Source: Kosakonia sp. H02
Lineage (GTDB): Bacteria; Pseudomonadota; Gammaproteobacteria; Enterobacterales; Enterobacteriaceae
Reading direction: 5' to 3'
DNA length: 64,000 bases
NCBI GenBank assembly: GCA_030704225.1
Contig: CP131915.1
Location: 186,001-250,000 of the forward strand
The position numbers were made by a program, and so were the translations under genes. The notes beneath the pieces were generated by a model. That model was not told the origin of the DNA. It made no database searches and was given only the letters and a program-made list of their open reading frames with translations. Each line of letters begins with the position of its first letter. The first letter of the stretch is position 1. Below, one piece after another: positions 1-9,454 of this stretch.

Positions 1-1
1 C

Positions 2-748
2 GATCTCAAACTGCTGGCGGCAAACAGCCAGTGGCGCATTGTTTTCCTGTTTAATATTTTGCTGTTAACCGCCGTGGTAACGCGCGGGTCGGCAACCATG
101 TATTACGTCAAATATGTATTACAACGCCCGGAGATGGTGTTTACCTTTATTGTTTCGGGAATGATTGCCGCGCTGACAGGCGCATTATTATCGGCACGCT
201 TATTGGGGAAATTCGATCGCGTTCGCGCTTATCAGTGGACAATTATTACTTTCGTGATCTTTGCGGCGCTGATTTTTATCATCCCGCCGACTCAGGTGTG
301 GCTTATTTTTGCCCTTAATATTGTGTTCAGTTTTATTCAAAACCTGACCACGCCGCTACAGTGGACCATGTTCTCCGATGTGGTGGATTACGAAGAGCAT
401 CGCAGCGGGCGACGCCTGGATGGCCTGGTCTTTTCCACGGCGTTATTCGCCATCAAATTTGGCCTTGCGCTGGGTGGCGCAGTGGTGGGGTGGATCCTCG
501 GCGCCGTCGATTACATTCCCAACCAGGCTCAACAAACTGCCACTGTACTGAACACCATCAACGCGCTGTTCACCCTGATCCCGTGCCTGCTATTTATCTG
601 CATGGTGCTGCTGTTAACCCGCTACAAACTGAACAGCAGCGTTGCCGACAACATCGCTCAAGCGTTGTTGCGTAAACGTGGTGACAACCACAGCGCCACC
701 GTGCCAGAGGCTTCCCCGGATATCAGTAACCCAGGAGTTACCCGATGA
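2..748 (+). CDS. GPH-family sugar:cation symporter, C-terminal part (5' truncated by window)
   Basis: Inner-membrane secondary transporter of the glycoside-pentoside-hexuronide (MelB/XynT/YicJ) family. The reading frame is open from the first bases of the window, so the N-terminus lies outside. About 248 residues are visible with roughly six hydrophobic segments. The stretch GRRLDGLVFSTALFAIKFG followed by a glycine-rich helix matches the conserved C-terminal half of this family. The stop overlaps the start of the GH3 gene by 4 bp (ATGA), which indicates translational coupling. Inferred role: import of an oligosaccharide or glycoside (xyloside or glucoside) that the GH3 enzyme then hydrolyses in the cytoplasm. 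The exact sugar cannot be read from the sequence. Confidence 0.85.
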   Translation, partial: DLKLLAANSQWRIVFLFNILLLTAVVTRGSATMYYVKYVLQRPEMVFTFIVSGMIAALTGALLSARLLGKFDRVRAYQWTIITFVIFAALIFIIPPTQVWLIFALNIVFSFIQNLTTPLQWTMFSDVVDYEEHRSGRRLDGLVFSTALFAIKFGLALGGAVVGWILGAVDYIPNQAQQTATVLNTINALFTLIPCLLFICMVLLLTRYKLNSSVADNIAQALLRKRGDNHSATVPEASPDISNPGVTR

Positions 749-3117
749 CCACAATCTATAAAGACGCAAACCGCCCCGTTGCCGAGCGTGTGGCGGATCT
801 TCTTGCCCGTATGACGCCGGAAGAGAAATTCGCCCAGATGCACGCCCTGTGGCTGGTGCTCTCGCAAGAGGGCGATCACCGCGAACGAACCGATCTCAGT
901 GATGAGTTTGCCGGTGTGAGTGCGCAAGACGCGCTGGCTGAGCGGCTTAAACGGGGCATAGGGCAAATAACCCGCCCGCTGGGAACGCATATTGTTGATG
1001 CGAAAAGCGGCGTGCGCGCCGCCAACCGGCTGCAAAAAACGCTGATGGAAGAGACGCGCCTCGGCATCCCGGCGCTGTTCCATGAAGAGTGCCTGGTCGG
1101 CTTACTGTGCAAAGATGCCACCCTGTTTCCCTCTTCCCTGAATTACGGTTCCACCTGGGATCCGGCGCTCGTTAAACGCGCAGCGCAGCAGATTGGCGAG
1201 GAAGCGCGTTCCACCGGGTGTAAACAAGGCCTGGCTCCGGTGCTGGATGTCTCACGCGATGTGCGCTGGGGGCGAACTGAAGAGACATTTGGCGAAGATC
1301 CGTGGCTGGTCGGGGTAATGGCCTGCGCCTATGTTGAGGGCCTCCAGGGCGAGAAGCGCGATATGCTGGCAACGCTCAAGCACTATGTCGGCCACTCCTT
1401 TAGCGAGGGCGCGCGTAATCATGCGCCGGTCCACCTCGGTTTTTGCGAATTAAACGATACCTTCCTGTTGCCGTTTGAGATGGCGGTAAAACTCGCCAAC
1501 GCCGGTTCGGTGATGCCGGCTTATCACGATATCGATAATCAGCCGGGCCATAGCGATCATTTTCTGCTCACCACCGTGTTGCGTGAGCAGTGGGGCTTTG
1601 ACGGTCTCATTGTTGCCGATTACGGCGGCGTCAGTTTGCTGCACCAACATCACGGCGTGACGCACGATGCCGCTGAATCTGCGGCGCTGGCCTTTAACGC
1701 CGGGCTGGATGTGGAACTACCAAAAGATGATTGCGCGCGCCATCTGGCGCAGGCCGTGGAGCGCGGGTTGATTTCGATGCAGAAAGTGGACGAAATTGTG
1801 GCCCGCGTGCTGGCGGTAAAATTCCACCTCGGCCTGTTTGAACAACCCTATAGCGATGAGCAGGGCATTGCGCTGCAATCAGCGAAGACGCGGCAAGTGG
1901 CGCGTGACGTCGCTACCCGTTCGCTGACGCTGCTGGAAAACAACGGCATTCTGCCCTTAAGCGGTACACCAAACGTGGCGGTCATCGGCCCGACCGCCGA
2001 CGATCCGCTGGCGTTACTGAGCGGCTACAGCTTCCCGGTACATCTGATAATCAGCGATATGCTGGAAGAGACCTCGCAGGTCACTACGCCGCTGGCGGCG
2101 TTACGCCAGACGCTGGGTGAAGGCAACGTTCGCTATGCGAAAGGCTGCCACATTATTGAAAAACGCATGGCGGGCGCACCGGTCTTTCCGGGTGATACTT
2201 CGGGTAAACCGATGCAACAATCGCCCGTATCAACCGATTTGAGTTTGATCCCGGAAGCCGTGCGTGTGGCGCAACAAAGCGAGGTCATTATTGCCTGTGT
2301 GGGCGATCTCGCCGGCTTGTTTCAGAGCGGGACGGTGGGTGAGGGCTCGGATACCGATAGCCTGACGCTGCCGGGGGTTCAGCAACAATTACTGCAAGCG
2401 CTGGTGGAAACCGGTAAGCCGGTGATTGTGGTGATGACCGGCGGTCGCCCCTATAACCTGCAAGGGCTGGAAACGAAAGTAGCCGCGTGGTTAATGGCGT
2501 GGGCGCCAGGTCAGGAGGGCGGCTGGGCGGTTGCCGATGTGCTCACCGGGCGGGCGGAGCCGCAGGGGCGGCTGGTGGTCAGCGTGCCGAAAAGCGCCGG
2601 GGCGATGCCCTATTACTACAACCACAAACTGAAAAGTGGCGGCACGCCGTTTGCCTTCCATTTTGGTTCGCGCTACCCCTTCGGTTACGGAAAAAGCTGG
2701 ACGCAGTTCGCGTACGCTGCGCCTGAATTACTGACCCCGGAAGTGGCGATTGACGGCGAAATCGCGTTGCGTGTGCAGGTGACAAATACCGGTGAGCGCA
2801 GCGGCAGTGAAGTGGTGCAGCTCTACGTGCGCGATAAAGTCGCGTCGATGGTGCGGCCGGTGCAGGAGTTAAAAGCTTTCCAGCGCGTGGCGTTAAACCC
2901 CGGTGAAACGGCGGCGCTGACCTTCACCTTACCGGTCGATATGCTTAATTTCACCCGACGCGACGGGCAACGCATTGTCGAGCCGGGGGAGTTTGAGTTG
3001 CAGGTGGGCGCATCGTCGGCGGATATTCGTGGGCGTGTGACGGTGCAGGTCTCCGGGGAGACGCGCGTGTTGCCATCAGCGTGGCGAATGATGAGTCATT
3101 GTGAAGTAAACCGTTAA
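745..3117 (+). CDS. Glycoside hydrolase family 3 (beta-glucosidase/beta-xylosidase type)
   Basis: A 790-residue GH3 enzyme with no signal peptide, so probably cytoplasmic. Domain order is the GH3 N-terminal TIM barrel (about 1-330), the GH3 C-terminal alpha/beta sandwich (about 390-640, containing GEGSDTDSLTLPGVQQ) and a fibronectin-III-like domain (about 690-775). The GH3 nucleophile is predicted to be Asp292 in GFDGLIVADYGG; KHYVGHSFSEGARNHAPVH is the usual upstream substrate-binding block. It is co-transcribed with a GPH symporter (4-bp overlap), which points to intracellular cleavage of an imported beta-glycoside. Specificity (xylo- versus gluco-) cannot be settled here; the GPH partner slightly favours xylosides, by analogy with other GPH-glycosidase pairs. 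Confidence 0.88.
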   Translation: MTTIYKDANRPVAERVADLLARMTPEEKFAQMHALWLVLSQEGDHRERTDLSDEFAGVSAQDALAERLKRGIGQITRPLGTHIVDAKSGVRAANRLQKTLMEETRLGIPALFHEECLVGLLCKDATLFPSSLNYGSTWDPALVKRAAQQIGEEARSTGCKQGLAPVLDVSRDVRWGRTEETFGEDPWLVGVMACAYVEGLQGEKRDMLATLKHYVGHSFSEGARNHAPVHLGFCELNDTFLLPFEMAVKLANAGSVMPAYHDIDNQPGHSDHFLLTTVLREQWGFDGLIVADYGGVSLLHQHHGVTHDAAESAALAFNAGLDVELPKDDCARHLAQAVERGLISMQKVDEIVARVLAVKFHLGLFEQPYSDEQGIALQSAKTRQVARDVATRSLTLLENNGILPLSGTPNVAVIGPTADDPLALLSGYSFPVHLIISDMLEETSQVTTPLAALRQTLGEGNVRYAKGCHIIEKRMAGAPVFPGDTSGKPMQQSPVSTDLSLIPEAVRVAQQSEVIIACVGDLAGLFQSGTVGEGSDTDSLTLPGVQQQLLQALVETGKPVIVVMTGGRPYNLQGLETKVAAWLMAWAPGQEGGWAVADVLTGRAEPQGRLVVSVPKSAGAMPYYYNHKLKSGGTPFAFHFGSRYPFGYGKSWTQFAYAAPELLTPEVAIDGEIALRVQVTNTGERSGSEVVQLYVRDKVASMVRPVQELKAFQRVALNPGETAALTFTLPVDMLNFTRRDGQRIVEPGEFELQVGASSADIRGRVTVQVSGETRVLPSAWRMMSHCEVNR

Positions 3118-3174
3118 CTTACTCAGCAGCCCATCACCACTGGTGGGTTGCGCTGTTTCGCCCGAAAAAAGGAT

Positions 3175-3280
3175 AAAAAAAAGCCCATCGTGGGAGATGG
3201 GCAAAGACTACACACAGCAATTCGTTGTTTCACTCAGGGGATTTCCATGCTTATAAATCAAGGTGTTGATTTATAACCGT
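3175..3280 (-). ncRNA. rprA: RprA small regulatory RNA
   Basis: The minus strand reads almost identically to the 106-nt E. coli RprA. It begins ACGGTTATAAATCAACAC with the 5' stem, continues through CCCCTGAGTGAAACAACGAA, and ends in the terminator hairpin GCCCATCTCCCACGATGGGC followed by a U-run. RprA is an Hfq-dependent sRNA that activates rpoS translation and is itself driven by the Rcs phosphorelay (established knowledge). Its place beside ydiK is as in E. coli. The only intergenic neighbour that differs is the GH3 gene on the other side. Confidence 0.97.
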
Positions 3281-3286
3281 GTCCTT

Positions 3287-3328
3287 ATAGTAGGCACGCT
3301 GGAATTTTGCGTCGATCAGATTCGTCTC
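3287..3328 (-). promoter_or_regulatory. rprA promoter with RcsB-type site
   Basis: On the minus strand a -10 element TACTAT (3292-3287) lies six bases before the RprA 5' end. The block GAGACGAATCTGATCGAC (3328-3311), about 31-48 bases upstream of the start, is where the RcsB box lies in E. coli rprA. The assignment rests on its position and resemblance to E. coli. Confidence 0.7.
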
Positions 3329-3469
3329 ATTAGTTAAAGGGACGTAAAGAATATATGCGCCAGATTGCGCATTCTGCGGGAGATTATGCAAGAAAATCGG
3401 AAATATGCCGTGGAAATGATAAGTATCGCTTAATGATTTATTAAGGCGGGCTACCCCGCCTTACGGGAA

Positions 3470-4579
3470 TCAGGCGGGATCGTCTAAATCATGTACTTCG
3501 CTGAGGGCATTATCAGTTGGCGTCGAGGGTTCCGGCACTTCATTCACCCAGGCGGAGAAAAGACGCCAGGAGACCGCCAGTAACACCGGGCCGATAAACA
3601 ACCCAATCATTCCGAATGCGACCAGCCCGCCAATGACGCCGGAGAGAATGAGGATCAGCGGCAAATCTGCCCCCAGACGAATCAGCACCGGGCGAATAAA
3701 GTTATCCAGCGTGGCTACCACGCAACTCCATACCAGCAATACCGTGCCCCATGTGGAATCACCGCTCCAGTAAAGCCAGATGATGGCAGGCACCAGCACC
3801 AATAACGGGCCAATCTGTATCAGACAGGTCATTAACATCAGCACAGTGAACAGCGTGGCGTAAGGGACACCGGAAATCGCCAGCCCGATACCGCCCAGTA
3901 TCGCTTGCACCAGCGCGGTGACCACAACGCCCAGCGCGACTGCGCGAATCGCTTGTCCGGCCAGCAGTACCGCGGCATCACCGCGCTCAGCCGCCAGGCG
4001 AGCCGCAAAATGACGGATGCCTTTAGCCACCTGCTCTCCGCGCCAGTACAGGAGGGCGCTGAACAGCAGCATCAGGCCGCAGTGCAGCATAAATCGCCCG
4101 ATATGTGCGGCCTGGCCGACAAACCACGTTGTGGTGGCGCCGACATAGGGGCGCAGCTTCGCCATAATCGCGCTGCCGCCCATATCCAGCAGGCTATGCC
4201 AGCCCGCGTACAGTTTTGCGCCGACCAGTGGAATGCTGTTCAGCCATACCAAATCAGGCGGAGACGAAACGCCGGTAGTAATGGCATGGATAACCGGGCC
4301 GCTGGAGTCAACCAGGCTATTAACCAACAGGGCAACCGGGATGATAAACAGCAGGATCAGCAGCAGCATCATCGCCAGAACCGCCAGCGAACGACGGCCA
4401 AACAGCACCCGCTGAAGACGCAGTAAAAGTGGCCATGTGGCGATCACCACCGTGCCCGCCCAGGCAAAGCCGAGGATGAAAGGCTGCACAACCCACAGAC
4501 AGGCAATAATCATGATTGCTAAAAACAGTACCGACAGCATCAATTGCGGCACATCCCTGGACTGACGTATATCAACCAT
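3470..4579 (-). CDS. ydiK: AI-2E family transporter YdiK
   Basis: A 369-residue inner-membrane protein of the AI-2 exporter-like (TqsA/PerM) family. It has about eight hydrophobic segments, with the long cytoplasmic/periplasmic loop typical of the family in the middle and a conserved glycine-rich helix near LILILSGVIGGLVAFGMIGLFIGP. Length matches E. coli YdiK (about 370). The gene sits between rprA and ydiJ as in E. coli and is divergent from ydiJ. The transported substrate is not established. The acidic C-terminal tail (SEVHDLDDPA) is cytoplasmic by inference. Confidence 0.95.
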   Translation of the reverse strand: MVDIRQSRDVPQLMLSVLFLAIMIIACLWVVQPFILGFAWAGTVVIATWPLLLRLQRVLFGRRSLAVLAMMLLLILLFIIPVALLVNSLVDSSGPVIHAITTGVSSPPDLVWLNSIPLVGAKLYAGWHSLLDMGGSAIMAKLRPYVGATTTWFVGQAAHIGRFMLHCGLMLLFSALLYWRGEQVAKGIRHFAARLAAERGDAAVLLAGQAIRAVALGVVVTALVQAILGGIGLAISGVPYATLFTVLMLMTCLIQIGPLLVLVPAIIWLYWSGDSTWGTVLLVWSCVVATLDNFIRPVLIRLGADLPLILILSGVIGGLVAFGMIGLFIGPVLLAVSWRLFSAWVNEVPEPSTPTDNALSEVHDLDDPA

Positions 4580-4787
4580 ATGAATTATTCACCTTTAATA
4601 AGTGCTGAAAATGTGACGTTGCAGGACAACACCGGGAGTAATGATTAATGATTTCAGCGATTTTGCCCAGAAAGATTCTGCCTGCAATTCTGCTGGGCGC
4701 ATAAGAAAAAAATGTGATACAACGTTGAAGGCTTAAAGCAAACGATTAACACTTCACAACATTAACTGTCAGGCAGGGTCAAGCATA

Positions 4788-7700
4788 ATGATCCCACAGA
4801 TTTCCCAGGCACCAGGCGTCGTTCAACTGGTGCTGAATTTTTTGCAGGCACTGGAGCAGCAAGGTTTTACAGGTGATACCGCCACAAGTTACGCCGACCG
4901 GCTAACCATGGCGACGGACAACAGTATTTACCAGCTATTACCCGACGCAGTCGTCTTCCCCCGTTCCACATCAGATGTCGCCCTGATTACCCGCCTTGCG
5001 GCGCAGGAGCGCTTCCGTTCGCTGATCTTTACCCCGCGCGGCGGCGGTACCGGCACCAATGGTCAGGCGCTAAACCAGGGCATTATTGTCGATATGTCCC
5101 GCTATATGAACCGCATCATAGAGATTAACCCAGAAGAGGGTTGGGTGCGCGTTGAAGCGGGCGTGATTAAAGATCAGCTCAACCAGTTTCTGAAACCTTA
5201 CGGCTTCTTTTTCGCGCCGGAACTCTCCACCAGTAATCGCGCAACGCTCGGCGGCATGATCAATACCGATGCTTCCGGCCAGGGATCGCTGGTGTATGGC
5301 AAAACCTCCGATCATGTATTAGGCGTGCGCGCGGTACTGCTCGGCGGCGATATTCTCGATACTCAGGCAATGCCGGTCGCGCTGGCGGAAACGTTGGGAA
5401 ATGCCAGCACCGCCACGGGCCGAATTTATAAAACTGTGCTCGAGCGGTGTCGCGATAACCGACAGCTGATCCTGGATAAATTTCCTAAACTTAACCGCTT
5501 TCTCACTGGCTACGATTTACGTCATGTCTTTAATGATGAGATGACCGAATTCGATCTTACCCGCATCCTGACGGGTTCAGAAGGAACGCTGGCCTTTATT
5601 ACTGAAGCGCGTCTGGATATCACCCGGCTGCCTAAAGTCCGCCGTCTGGTGAACGTCAAATATGACTCTTTCGACTCCGCATTACGTAACGCGCCATTTA
5701 TGGTCGATGCCCGCGCGTTATCGGTGGAGACCGTCGATTCGAAAGTGCTGAACCTGGCGCGGGAAGATATTGTCTGGCACTCGGTGAAAGAGTTGATTAC
5801 CGATGTTCAGGATAAGACATTACTCGGCCTGAACATTGTCGAATTTGCTGGTGATGATGAGCCGCTCATTGATGCGCAAGTTGAGTCGCTGTGCCAGCGC
5901 CTTGATACGCTGATGGCTAATGGCGAAAGCGGGATTATCGGCAGGCAGCGGTGCGACGATCTGGCGGGCATTGAGCGTATTTACGCAATGCGTAAAAAAG
6001 CGGTGGGGCTGCTCGGAAACGCTAAAGGCGCCGCCAAACCGATTCCTTTCGCTGAAGATACCTGCGTACCACCGGAACATCTGGCGGATTACATTGTGGA
6101 GTTTCGTGCGCTACTCGACAGCCACGGCTTAAGCTACGGCATGTTTGGTCACGTCGATGCTGGTGTGCTGCACGTGCGCCCGGCGCTGGATATGTGCGAT
6201 CCGCAGCAAGAAGTGCTGATGAAGTCTATCTCTGATGACGTGGTGGCGCTGATGGCGAAATACGGCGGTTTGTTGTGGGGGGAGCACGGCAAAGGATTCC
6301 GCGCACAGTACAGCCCGGATTTCTTCGGTGAGCAACTGTATGGCGAACTGCGCAAAATCAAAGCGGCCTTCGACCCGGAAAACCGCCTGAACCCCGGTAA
6401 AATCTGCCCGCCAGAAGGTGTCGATGCGCCGATGATGCAGGTGGATGATGTGAAACGCGGCACCTTCGACCGGCAAATTCCGATTGCCGTGCGCTCATCC
6501 TGGCGCGGCGCGATGGAGTGCAACGGCAACGGCCTGTGCTTTAACTTTGATGTCAAAAGCCCGATGTGTCCATCGATGAAGATCACCGCCAATCGCATTC
6601 ATTCGCCGAAGGGGCGTGCCACGCTGGTGCGCGAATGGTTACGTCTGCTGGCCGATCGCGGTATCGATCCGCTGAAGCTGGAAAAAGAGCTGCCGGAAAA
6701 ACGCGCCAGCCTGCGCACGCTGATTGAACGGACTCGCAATAGCTGGCATGCCCGTCGTGGGGAGTATGATTTCTCTCACGAAGTGAAAGAGGCGATGTCC
6801 GGTTGCCTGGCCTGTAAAGCCTGTTCCACGCAGTGCCCCATCAAGATTGATGTCCCGGAATTTCGCTCGCGATTTTTGCAGATTTACCACGGTCGCTATC
6901 TGCGCCCGGTGCGCGATCACCTTGTCGCCACGGTCGAAAGCTATGCGCCGTTGATGGCGCGCGCGCCGAAAACATTCAATTTCTTTATGAGCCAGCCGTG
7001 GGTGCGCACGCTTTCGGCGAAACATATCGGCATGGTGGATTTACCTCTGTTGTCGGTGCCGTCGTTACAGCGGCAAATGGTCGGCCACCGCACCGCGAAC
7101 ATGACGCTGGAGCAACTGGAAGCGCTGAATGACGCGCAGAAAGCGAAAACTGTGCTGGTGGTGCAGGATCCATTTACCAGCTATTACGATGCGCAGGTCG
7201 TTGCCGATTTTGTCCGCCTCGTCGAAAAGCTGGGGTTCGAGCCGGTCGTGTTGCCGTTTTCGCCGAACGGCAAGGCGCAGCACATTAAAGGGTTCCTGAA
7301 CCGCTTTGCCAAAACGGCGCAAAAGACCGCCGATTTCCTCAATCGCGTGGCGCAACTGGCGATGCCGATGGTCGGTGTCGATCCTGCGCTGGTGCTCTGT
7401 TATCGCGACGAGTACAAACTTGCGCTGGGCGAGCAGCGCGGCGATTTCCATGTGCAACTGGTGCATGAATGGCTGCCTGCGGCGTTAGCAAGCGTGGAAA
7501 GCCGGGACGTGAGCGGTGAACCCTGGTATTTGTTCGGCCACTGTACGGAAGTGACCGCGTTACCGGGCGCGACGACGCAGTGGGCGTCGGTCTTTGCCCA
7601 TTTTGGCGCGCGCCTTGAAAATGTCAGCGTTGGCTGTTGCGGTATGGCCGGTACGTATGGTCATGAAGTGAAGAACCATGCTAATTCGCTGGGGATTTAT

Positions 7701-7844
7701 GAGCTCTCCTGGCATCAGGCGATGCAACGGTTACCGCGTAATCGCTGCCTGGCGACGGGGTATTCCTGTCGCAGTCAGGTGAAGCGCATTGAAGGTAACG
7801 GTGTACGTCATCCTTTGCAGGCGCTACTGGAGATTGTCGGATGA
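4788..7844 (+). CDS. ydiJ: FAD/4Fe-4S oxidoreductase YdiJ (D-2-hydroxyglutarate dehydrogenase-type)
   Basis: A 1018-residue soluble or membrane-peripheral fusion protein. The N-terminal half is an FAD-binding type-4 (PCMH) domain with TPRGGGTGTNGQALNQG near residue 84, followed by the FAD-oxidase C-terminal domain ending in NRLNPGKICPPEG. The C-terminal half carries a 4Fe-4S motif CLACKACSTQCPIK near residue 672 and a CCG-type cysteine-rich segment GCCGMAGTYGHE near residue 950. This is the architecture of D-2-hydroxyacid dehydrogenases; YdiJ has been linked to D-2-hydroxyglutarate oxidation (family knowledge, not visible here). The gene overlaps menI by 4 bp, as an ydiJ-menI operon. Confidence 0.95.
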   Translation: MIPQISQAPGVVQLVLNFLQALEQQGFTGDTATSYADRLTMATDNSIYQLLPDAVVFPRSTSDVALITRLAAQERFRSLIFTPRGGGTGTNGQALNQGIIVDMSRYMNRIIEINPEEGWVRVEAGVIKDQLNQFLKPYGFFFAPELSTSNRATLGGMINTDASGQGSLVYGKTSDHVLGVRAVLLGGDILDTQAMPVALAETLGNASTATGRIYKTVLERCRDNRQLILDKFPKLNRFLTGYDLRHVFNDEMTEFDLTRILTGSEGTLAFITEARLDITRLPKVRRLVNVKYDSFDSALRNAPFMVDARALSVETVDSKVLNLAREDIVWHSVKELITDVQDKTLLGLNIVEFAGDDEPLIDAQVESLCQRLDTLMANGESGIIGRQRCDDLAGIERIYAMRKKAVGLLGNAKGAAKPIPFAEDTCVPPEHLADYIVEFRALLDSHGLSYGMFGHVDAGVLHVRPALDMCDPQQEVLMKSISDDVVALMAKYGGLLWGEHGKGFRAQYSPDFFGEQLYGELRKIKAAFDPENRLNPGKICPPEGVDAPMMQVDDVKRGTFDRQIPIAVRSSWRGAMECNGNGLCFNFDVKSPMCPSMKITANRIHSPKGRATLVREWLRLLADRGIDPLKLEKELPEKRASLRTLIERTRNSWHARRGEYDFSHEVKEAMSGCLACKACSTQCPIKIDVPEFRSRFLQIYHGRYLRPVRDHLVATVESYAPLMARAPKTFNFFMSQPWVRTLSAKHIGMVDLPLLSVPSLQRQMVGHRTANMTLEQLEALNDAQKAKTVLVVQDPFTSYYDAQVVADFVRLVEKLGFEPVVLPFSPNGKAQHIKGFLNRFAKTAQKTADFLNRVAQLAMPMVGVDPALVLCYRDEYKLALGEQRGDFHVQLVHEWLPAALASVESRDVSGEPWYLFGHCTEVTALPGATTQWASVFAHFGARLENVSVGCCGMAGTYGHEVKNHANSLGIYELSWHQAMQRLPRNRCLATGYSCRSQVKRIEGNGVRHPLQALLEIVG

Positions 7845-8251
7845 TCTGGAAACGTGCGGTGACGCTGGAAGCCCTCAACGCGATGGGAGAGGGCAATATG
7901 GTCGGTTTGCTGGATATACGTTTTGAGCGCATTAGCGAGGATACGCTCGAAGCTTCAATGCCGGTCGACAATCGTACGCATCAGCCGTTTGGTTTACTGC
8001 ACGGTGGTGCATCGGTGGTGCTGGCGGAAACTCTGGGTTCGGTGGCCGGGTATCTGTGCACGGAAGGTGAGCAAAAAGTGGTCGGCCTGGAGGTGAATGC
8101 CAACCATGTGCGCTCGGTACGCAGCGGGCGCGTGCGTGGCGTCTGTCGGGCGTTACATACAGGCGGGCGGCACCAGGTGTGGCAAATCGATATTTTCGAC
8201 GATCAGGCGCGCCTGTGCTGCTCCTCCCGCCTTACCACTGCGGTTGTTTAA
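7841..8251 (+). CDS. menI: 1,4-dihydroxy-2-naphthoyl-CoA hydrolase MenI
   Basis: A 136-residue hotdog-fold thioesterase (ydiI). The signature QPFGLLHGGASVVLAETLGS contains the HGG turn and the catalytic glutamate of the PaaI/YdiI group. It hydrolyses DHNA-CoA in menaquinone and phylloquinone biosynthesis in the cytoplasm (established for the E. coli enzyme). Start ATG overlaps the ydiJ stop (ATGA), indicating coupling. Length and sequence agree with E. coli MenI, and a strong hairpin terminator follows the stop. Confidence 0.95.
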   Translation: MIWKRAVTLEALNAMGEGNMVGLLDIRFERISEDTLEASMPVDNRTHQPFGLLHGGASVVLAETLGSVAGYLCTEGEQKVVGLEVNANHVRSVRSGRVRGVCRALHTGGRHQVWQIDIFDDQARLCCSSRLTTAVV

Positions 8252-8254
8252 GAC

Positions 8255-8279
8255 TTTTCGGCGTGCTACGCGCCGAAAA
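8255..8279. terminator. Rho-independent terminator after menI
   Basis: Nine-base-pair stem TTTTCGGCG / CGCCGAAAA with a 7-nt loop, starting four bases after the menI stop. The A-run on one side and T-run on the other would also allow function in the opposite direction. It separates the core ydiJ-menI operon from the acyltransferase gene. Confidence 0.8.
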
Positions 8280-8459
8280 ACTTCATTTTTTATTCATTAT
8301 TCTGAGGGTTAATTTTTTGCCCCTCCGTGATATATTGCCCGGCACGGGATGTGTCGCTTGCGAGGTAACGTAAGCGAGTGACTGTAACGCATAATGACCT
8401 GATGAAGTGATTCATTGCCTCCTTAAGCGCTACTGATTAAAGGCTTTTAGGTAACATTG

Positions 8460-9374
8460 ATGACATCATTTAAATTGGCGTTTTTACACCCGCGACACTG
8501 GGTGACATGGGCCGGCTTAGGTTTACTTTGGCTCCTCGTTCAACTTCCGTATCCTCTTCTTTCCCGCCTTGGCGCTGGCCTTGGTCGGCAATCCCGGCGG
8601 TTTCTCAAGCGTCGCGAGCGCATTGCGCAACGTAACCTCGAACTCTGCTTCCCCTATATGAACAAAGATGTTCGCGAAGCAATGATTGCGAAAAACTTCG
8701 TCTCGTTGGGCATGGGGCTGATCGAAACCGGAATGGCGTGGTTTTGGTCCGACAAACGCGTACGACGCTGGTTCGATGTGGAAGGCTACCAAAACCTGCA
8801 AGCTGCCCAGGCAAGCCAGCAGGGCGTCATGGTTGTCGGCGTGCATTTTATGTCGCTGGAGCTTGGCGGCCGCGTAATGGGGCTGTGCCAGCCAATGATG
8901 GCGACCTATCGCCCGCATAACAATCCGTTGATGGAATGGGTGCAAACCCGCGGTCGTATGCGCTCGAACAAATCAATGATCGATCGCCGCAACCTGAAAG
9001 GTCTGGTGCATGCTCTGAAGCAGGGCGAAGCCGTCTGGTTTGCGCCGGATCAGGATTATGGTCGTAAAGGCAGCAGTTTCGCGCCATTCTTTTCGGTGAA
9101 AGACGCAGCGACCACCAACGGCACGTTCGTTTTGTCCCGTCTCTCCGGGGCGAAAATGTTGACGGTTACGATGGTGCGTAAAGAGGGCCGCTCTGGCTAC
9201 TCATTGCATATTGGGCAAGCGTTAAGTGATTACCCGGCGCAAGATGAGTTCGCGGCTGCCAGCTATATGAACCGGGTGATTGAACGTGAAATTTTACGTG
9301 CTCCAGAACAATATTTGTGGATCCACCGGCGTTTCAAAACCCGCCCGCTCGGTGAACCATCACTCTATAGCTGA
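8460..9374 (+). CDS. LpxP-type lipid A acyltransferase (palmitoleoyl/lauroyl transferase family)
   Basis: A 304-residue HtrB/LpxL/LpxP-family late acyltransferase. One N-terminal transmembrane helix (WAGLGLLWLLVQLPYPLL) anchors it in the inner membrane. The catalytic motif H(X)4E is present in GVHFMSLELGG, and long blocks such as MGLCQPMMATYRPHN and FAPDQDYGRKGSSFAPFF follow E. coli LpxP more closely than LpxL. The C-terminus APEQYLWIHRRFKTRP is family-typical. The ATG at 8460 is preferred over the TTG three bases upstream. In E. coli lpxP is elsewhere on the chromosome, so this is either a relocated lpxP or a second copy. If LpxP-like, it would attach palmitoleate to Kdo2-lipid IVA, in E. 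coli at low temperature. Confidence 0.88.
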   Translation: MTSFKLAFLHPRHWVTWAGLGLLWLLVQLPYPLLSRLGAGLGRQSRRFLKRRERIAQRNLELCFPYMNKDVREAMIAKNFVSLGMGLIETGMAWFWSDKRVRRWFDVEGYQNLQAAQASQQGVMVVGVHFMSLELGGRVMGLCQPMMATYRPHNNPLMEWVQTRGRMRSNKSMIDRRNLKGLVHALKQGEAVWFAPDQDYGRKGSSFAPFFSVKDAATTNGTFVLSRLSGAKMLTVTMVRKEGRSGYSLHIGQALSDYPAQDEFAAASYMNRVIEREILRAPEQYLWIHRRFKTRPLGEPSLYS

Positions 9375-9381
9375 TTTTTTT

Positions 9382-9411
9382 CAACGCCCCGCTTCAGGGG
9401 CGTTGTTCTAT
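9382..9411 (+). terminator. Terminator after the lpxP-like gene
   Basis: Perfect 9-bp stem CAACGCCCC / GGGGCGTTG with a 6-nt loop (GCTTCA), flanked by a T-run on both sides (TTTTTT before, TTCTATTC after). It begins eight bases after the acyltransferase stop. Confidence 0.85.
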
Positions 9412-9454
9412 TCTTTGCAAAAAAAACTTTCCAGAAAACGAACACGGGATATTT

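Noticed and set aside
8179..8373. ORF continuing past menI through the terminator
   Set aside because: It overlaps menI in another frame and crosses the terminator hairpin; no ribosome site.
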